From positions 62,001 to 126,000 of the forward strand of contig OZ244806.1 in NCBI GenBank assembly GCA_965220075.1: a DNA stretch of 64,000 nucleotides, given 5' to 3'. Shown piece after piece: positions 62,262-64,000 of the stretch. Origin of the DNA: G965220075 sp965220075. GTDB taxonomy: Bacteria > Chloroflexota > UBA11872. Within the stretch, counting starts at the first letter, position 1. Each line of letters starts with the position of its first letter. The notes under the pieces are model-generated. The model did not search any database, was not told the origin of the DNA, and saw only the letters and a program-made list of their open reading frames with translations. The translations under genes and the position numbers were made by a program.

Positions 62262-63439
62262 GGAGACACCGTGCGGCGGTAGACGTAGAGCAGCAGGACG
62301 CGCGCGACGCCCGCGACCGGCAGCGCTATGACCATGCCGGTGACTCCCCACATCTGCAGGCCGGCGAAGATTGCAAACAAGGCGACGAAAGGATGCACCC
62401 GGACCACGCGGCCAACCACGTTGGGGATCACCAAGTAGTCCTCCAGTTGGCGCAAGACCGTGTACATCACGGCCACGACCACGCCGGCCACCCAGCCCGG
62501 CCAGCCGAAATTGTTGTCCGTGATCAGGGCGAGCCCGATGGGCGGGATGGCCGCAATCACCGGACCGAATAACGGAATCAGCTCGAGAAAGCCCGTGGCC
62601 AGGGCGAGAATGAGCGCGAACGGGATGCCGATTACGGAAAGCCCGATGTAGGTCGTGACGCTCATGATCACCACGAGAATGATCTCGCCGCGGATGAAGC
62701 CGCCAAAGACGCGATCGATAGCGGCCACGAGCTGCGTGATCTCGGGACGCTCGGCGGCGGGGACCAGGGAGACGAGATTGCGAATCAAGCGGGGGCCGGC
62801 AAGGAGCAGATAGCCGGCCGCCACCAGGGCCAGCATCACATGCAGAACGCCCCGAAAGGCCGTTCGAAAGGCACCCAGGGCGGCGGCCGTATCGGACAAG
62901 AAGCCGGTGACTCCGGACGCGGCCGAGTCCAGTAGGTCTTGCAGGGAGACGGGCTGGCCGAGCACGGTCTCAGGCAAGGAGACCTCAGCCTCGGCCACGA
63001 TTCCGGGAAGCCGTTCCAGCACCTCGTTGACCTGCTCGGCAAGGCGCGGCGCCAGCGAAACGGCGGCCAGCACTACCAAACCCACGCCGATCACGTACAA
63101 CAAGGCCACGGCCGCCGGCCTGGGGGCGCGCGTGGCGCCGCACAGCAGGTTCACGGCGGGATTGAGCACGTAGGCAAAGATGCCCGCCCACACGAAGGGT
63201 CCCAGGATGTCGCGGGCGCCCCAAAGCACCAGGGCGGCCAGGACGAGCACCGAGATCAGGGCGAATCGGCGGGTTCCTCTGGACCACCGCGCGGTCGTGT
63301 CGACCGGCTCCGCCCGCACGCCGTCTGGATCGTGTGCGGAAGGGTGCGGCGGTATGAGACGCAGGTGCTTTAGAAGACGGCGCAGCGCTGCAAAGCCCAG
63401 GCCAGCATTGGGCGACTCGGGTGGGGTCTGGGTGGCCAA
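62258..63439 (-). CDS. AI-2E family (PerM-like) transporter
   Basis: 393 residues. After a cytoplasmic lead with a glycine-poor basic patch come two helices (FALISVLVLAALVLWGARDI, LGPFVWAGIFAYVLNP), a coiled extracytoplasmic part, then five to six helices; VTTYIGLSVIGIPFALILAL and FLELIPLFGPVIAAIPP are the conserved PF01594 blocks (the ELIPxxGP motif). The family exports or exchanges varied solutes, including Na+/H+ and, in E. coli, AI-2; the substrate here is unknown. Confidence 0.88.
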   Translation of the reverse strand: MATQTPPESPNAGLGFAALRRLLKHLRLIPPHPSAHDPDGVRAEPVDTTARWSRGTRRFALISVLVLAALVLWGARDILGPFVWAGIFAYVLNPAVNLLCGATRAPRPAAVALLYVIGVGLVVLAAVSLAPRLAEQVNEVLERLPGIVAEAEVSLPETVLGQPVSLQDLLDSAASGVTGFLSDTAAALGAFRTAFRGVLHVMLALVAAGYLLLAGPRLIRNLVSLVPAAERPEITQLVAAIDRVFGGFIRGEIILVVIMSVTTYIGLSVIGIPFALILALATGFLELIPLFGPVIAAIPPIGLALITDNNFGWPGWVAGVVVAVMYTVLRQLEDYLVIPNVVGRVVRVHPFVALFAIFAGLQMWGVTGMVIALPVAGVARVLLLYVYRRTVSP

Positions 63440-63529
63440 GATAGATCGGGTTTCGCGCGCGGTGCGGCGATTTTGATGATAGACGACAGCCGGGGGCGCG
63501 CCGCTTGGCCGCCCCGGGGACGCCGTCGG

Positions 63530-64000
63530 TCAGCTCGAGGCGGTGCGCCGAGCCCGCAGCGCGCTGGACGAGATGTCTACCCGCACCTCACTGGCCGGAA
63601 TGGCCTGGAACAAATCTTGAAACGGCGCCGGAATCGGCAGGTCGGATAGCTCCACGAAGCGAGCGCCTTCACGCCGGCCGGCCACCAAGAACCGATTCCC
63701 AAGCCGACCCAGCTCGCACAGAGCGTCGTCGCGCGGCCGCTCGCCGCCGTAGTAATCGGGCGCGACGATGCGGCGCGCCGTGTCCACGCCGACCGCGAAG
63801 GCGCTGCCGGGCAGAAGGCGCGCCTTGGCGATGAAGGTGGGCGCCGCGGTGACGAGCAGGAGCGCCTCGCCCCGGAACTGACCCGCGCGCTCGGCTACGA
63901 CCTCGGGAGCGAGCGGCGGCTTGTCGACGTTCTGAACCGAAAGCTCGTAGGCCACGGGCGCGGCGCCGCGGCGTGCCGCGGCTGCCAGGAGCGCGCGGTG
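63530..64000 (-). CDS. Nucleotidyltransferase-like (cytidylyltransferase fold) protein, 5' truncated by the window edge
   Basis: The visible 156 residues begin HRALLAAAARRGAAPVAYEL at the edge, which looks like the end of an HxGH nucleotidyltransferase motif followed by helix alpha-A. YELSVQNVDKPPLAPEVV, TAAPTFIAKARLLPGSAFAV, GVDTARRIVAPDYYGG and the C-terminal VDISSSALRAR (ISSTxIR-like) fit a nicotinate-nucleotide-adenylyltransferase-like fold. In some bacteria this module is linked to CinA. A GTG at 63955 is an internal codon, not the start. Function is unassigned. Confidence 0.65.
   Translation of the reverse strand, partial: HRALLAAAARRGAAPVAYELSVQNVDKPPLAPEVVAERAGQFRGEALLLVTAAPTFIAKARLLPGSAFAVGVDTARRIVAPDYYGGERPRDDALCELGRLGNRFLVAGRREGARFVELSDLPIPAPFQDLFQAIPASEVRVDISSSALRARRTASS

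Overview
The window is a GC-rich (roughly two-thirds G+C) bacterial chromosome segment with densely packed genes on both strands. It carries one complete 16S rRNA gene (51835-53356). Three things suggest Chloroflexota, possibly near Dehalococcoidia/SAR202: the general character of the 16S sequence, the absence of a 23S gene after it, and a gene stock rich in enolase-superfamily, Ldh_2, aldo/keto reductase and Gfo/Idh/MocA enzymes. This assignment is a judgement from memory, not a computed placement.

Layout. 1-9.3 kb: end of a transaldolase-like gene, a methyltransferase, an ABC exporter, a secreted clan-A glycoside hydrolase, an HtrA protease, and a split glutamine-dependent NAD+ synthetase (separate glutaminase and NadE). 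9.3-19.6 kb: argS with unusual signature motifs, an amidase, a nitroreductase, a phosphofructokinase with PPi-type residues, nadA, a primary-type sigma factor, and a SufR-like regulator / cysteine desulfurase / A-type Fe-S carrier cluster. 19.7-31.1 kb: dehydrogenases, a mandelate-racemase-like enzyme and an M20 amidohydrolase, interrupted by a less GC-rich recQ region (22.5-25.1 kb) that may be foreign. 31.2-33.1 kb: a c-di-AMP (ydaO-type) riboswitch leading an operon of two tandem PII-like c-di-AMP-receptor homologues and an unknown membrane protein, followed by a MITE-like inverted-repeat element.

35.5-45.1 kb holds what looks like the complete N-methylglutamate pathway for methylamine use: a four-subunit sarcosine-oxidase-like dehydrogenase (mgdABCD), a three-part N-methylglutamate synthase (mgsABC) and gamma-glutamylmethylamide synthetase (gmaS), all co-directional. 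gmaS would load methylamine onto glutamate, MgsABC would make N-methylglutamate, and MgdABCD would oxidise it, releasing a C1 unit. A selenocysteine tRNA gene follows immediately.

45-64 kb: an M16 peptidase pair, a small zincin, two threonine-synthase homologues and a MoaD/ThiS-like protein, then 16S rRNA followed directly by RNase P RNA. Next come a riboflavin operon (ribD-ribE-ribBA-ribH, with a RibB domain that looks dead), coaE, hom-thrC, a GNAT/AI-2E pair, and a nucleotidyltransferase-like gene running off the right edge. No CRISPR array, integrase, transposase gene or phage gene was seen.
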